This document shows, piece by piece, positions 6,499 to 7,176 of a stretch of 7,176 nt of DNA; position 1 is the first letter of the stretch; each line of letters begins with the position of its first letter. Below the pieces are notes generated by a model. That model was not told where the DNA came from and did not search any database. It saw only the letters and a list, made by a program, of their open reading frames with translations. Source of the stretch: Methanobacteriota archaeon. Lineage in GTDB: Archaea; Hydrothermarchaeota; Hydrothermarchaeia; Hydrothermarchaeales; BMS3B. The stretch lies in assembly GCA_013152995.1 (NCBI GenBank), contig JAADFH010000012.1, positions 503-7,678 on the forward strand. Direction: 5' to 3'. The position numbers and the translations under genes were made by a program.

Positions 6499-7176
6499 CT
6501 AATCCACCTCGTACCTCTTCTCCCTGATTATCCCCTGAGGACGGTACATCAGAAAAATAATGAGCAGCAGTCCGAGCAGCACCATCCTGAGGTTTGAAGG
6601 CTCAACCGGCAGGGCGGTGTAGTCCTTGAGCAGCCGCGTGCCGCGCTCCAGCAGCACCACCACCGCAGCACCTGCAATCGCCCCAGGCACGCTCCCCCTG
6701 CCACCCACCACTATCATCGTCCACACCGCAAAGGTTACAGCGGGCATGAACATGTCGGGACTTATGAAGCTCAGGTAGTGTGCGAAGAGTGCACCCGCCA
6801 CGCCGGCAAGCGCAGAGCCCAGGGCGAATGCCCTGGCTTTGAAGCTGAAGGTGTGCTTTCCGAGAGCCTGAGCGACCAGCTCATCCTCCCGTATGGCTCG
6901 CAGCACCCTCCCGAAGGGCGACCAGGTGAGCATCTGCATGAAGGCGGCGATGCAGAGCAGGAAAGCCGCTGTCAGGGCGAGGTAGAAGAGCTGGTACTCC
7001 TGCACCGCCTCCCTGAGGGGCTGGGGAATCCCCCTGAGACCTATGGGTCCGTTGGTGAGCCAGCGCTCGTTCAGCAGGATGAGGCGTATTATTTCGCCAA
7101 AGGCTATGGTGGCTATAGCTAAGTAGTCCTCCCTCAGCTTAAGCGCAGGAAGCGCCACCATGAGCCCCGCGGCACC
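6499..7176 (-). CDS. livM: Branched-chain amino acid-type ABC transporter permease LivM (partial, N-terminus beyond window)
   Basis: LivM is one of two membrane subunits of the importer. The reading frame runs off the right edge. 225 residues are present and roughly 80-120 N-terminal residues are missing, so the ATG at 7161 is internal, not a start. The visible part begins in the conserved LPALKLREDYLAIATIAFGEIIRL block and continues with a periplasmic-side segment, NGPIGLRGIP. Hydrophobic helices then flank the cytoplasmic coupling loop SPFGRVLRAIREDELVAQALG, which should contact the ATPases. After this come KARAFALGSALAGVAGALFAHYLSFISPD and FAVWTMIVVGGRGSVPGAIAGAAVV, both highly typical of LivM, and a final helix near the C-terminus. 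The gene stops with TAG immediately before livG. The neighbouring permease livH and binding protein livK would be expected upstream, outside the window. Confidence 0.95.
   Translation of the reverse strand, partial: GAAGLMVALPALKLREDYLAIATIAFGEIIRLILLNERWLTNGPIGLRGIPQPLREAVQEYQLFYLALTAAFLLCIAAFMQMLTWSPFGRVLRAIREDELVAQALGKHTFSFKARAFALGSALAGVAGALFAHYLSFISPDMFMPAVTFAVWTMIVVGGRGSVPGAIAGAAVVVLLERGTRLLKDYTALPVEPSNLRMVLLGLLLIIFLMYRPQGIIREKRYEVD
6504..6510 (-). promoter_or_regulatory. Ribosome binding site deciding the livG GTG start
   Basis: GAGGTGG lies 5 nt ahead of the GTG at 6498, within the final livM codons. The livM TAG falls between the site and the start, directly abutting the GTG. Confidence 0.75.

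Noticed and set aside
7159..7161. ATG at 7161 as the livM start
   Set aside because: The frame continues to the window edge and the conserved LPALKLR block begins just after it, so about 100 residues of permease must lie upstream.

Overview
The window is about 7.2 kb of gene-dense, GC-rich DNA in which every gene I can support lies on the minus strand, so transcription runs from high to low coordinates. It looks archaeal, probably euryarchaeal. A-T-rich TATA-like boxes sit about 25 nt upstream of two ATG codons that lack a Shine-Dalgarno (or have only a weak one), as expected for leaderless archaeal mRNAs. Internal operon genes instead carry GGAGG/GGTG-type ribosome sites. Arg is often AGG/AGA and Ile often ATA, and the haem genes are the glutamate (C5) type clustered with a stand-alone precorrin-2 dehydrogenase. 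I cannot name the genus from the sequence alone.

Right part (7176 to 5046): the end of a branched-chain-amino-acid-type ABC importer operon, livM (permease, N-terminus outside the window), livG and livF (two ATPases). livG begins directly after the livM stop codon and livF overlaps livG by 8 nt. Both ATPases start with GTG, each with a ribosome site inside the preceding gene. LivH and the binding protein would be expected outside the window.

Middle (5045 to 4608): a single small gene for a four-helix DMT/EamA-like membrane protein (112 aa), with its own TATA box, and then a 43-nt gap holding a second TATA-like box.

Left part (4607 to 1): a tightly packed tetrapyrrole operon. In order of transcription it holds an M29-aminopeptidase-like metalloprotein of unknown role, sirC-type precorrin-2 dehydrogenase, hemA (glutamyl-tRNA reductase), hemB (porphobilinogen synthase) and hemL (glutamate-1-semialdehyde aminotransferase, C-terminus cut by the window edge). 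Every junction is overlapping (13, 14, 47 and 3 nt) and each downstream start has a ribosome site inside the preceding gene, which points to translational coupling. HemA and HemL convert glutamyl-tRNA to 5-aminolevulinate, HemB makes porphobilinogen, and SirC acts after uroporphyrinogen III methylation to give sirohydrochlorin. The products could feed sirohaem, haem by the sirohaem-dependent route, F430 or B12.

The only gene-free stretches are 56 nt and 43 nt. There is no tRNA, rRNA, CRISPR array, insertion sequence or clear terminator. The region is mostly well-known biology. The points most worth a second look are the M29-like protein leading the haem operon, the 47-nt hemA/hemB dual-coding overlap, and the leaderless-first/ribosome-site-inside pattern.
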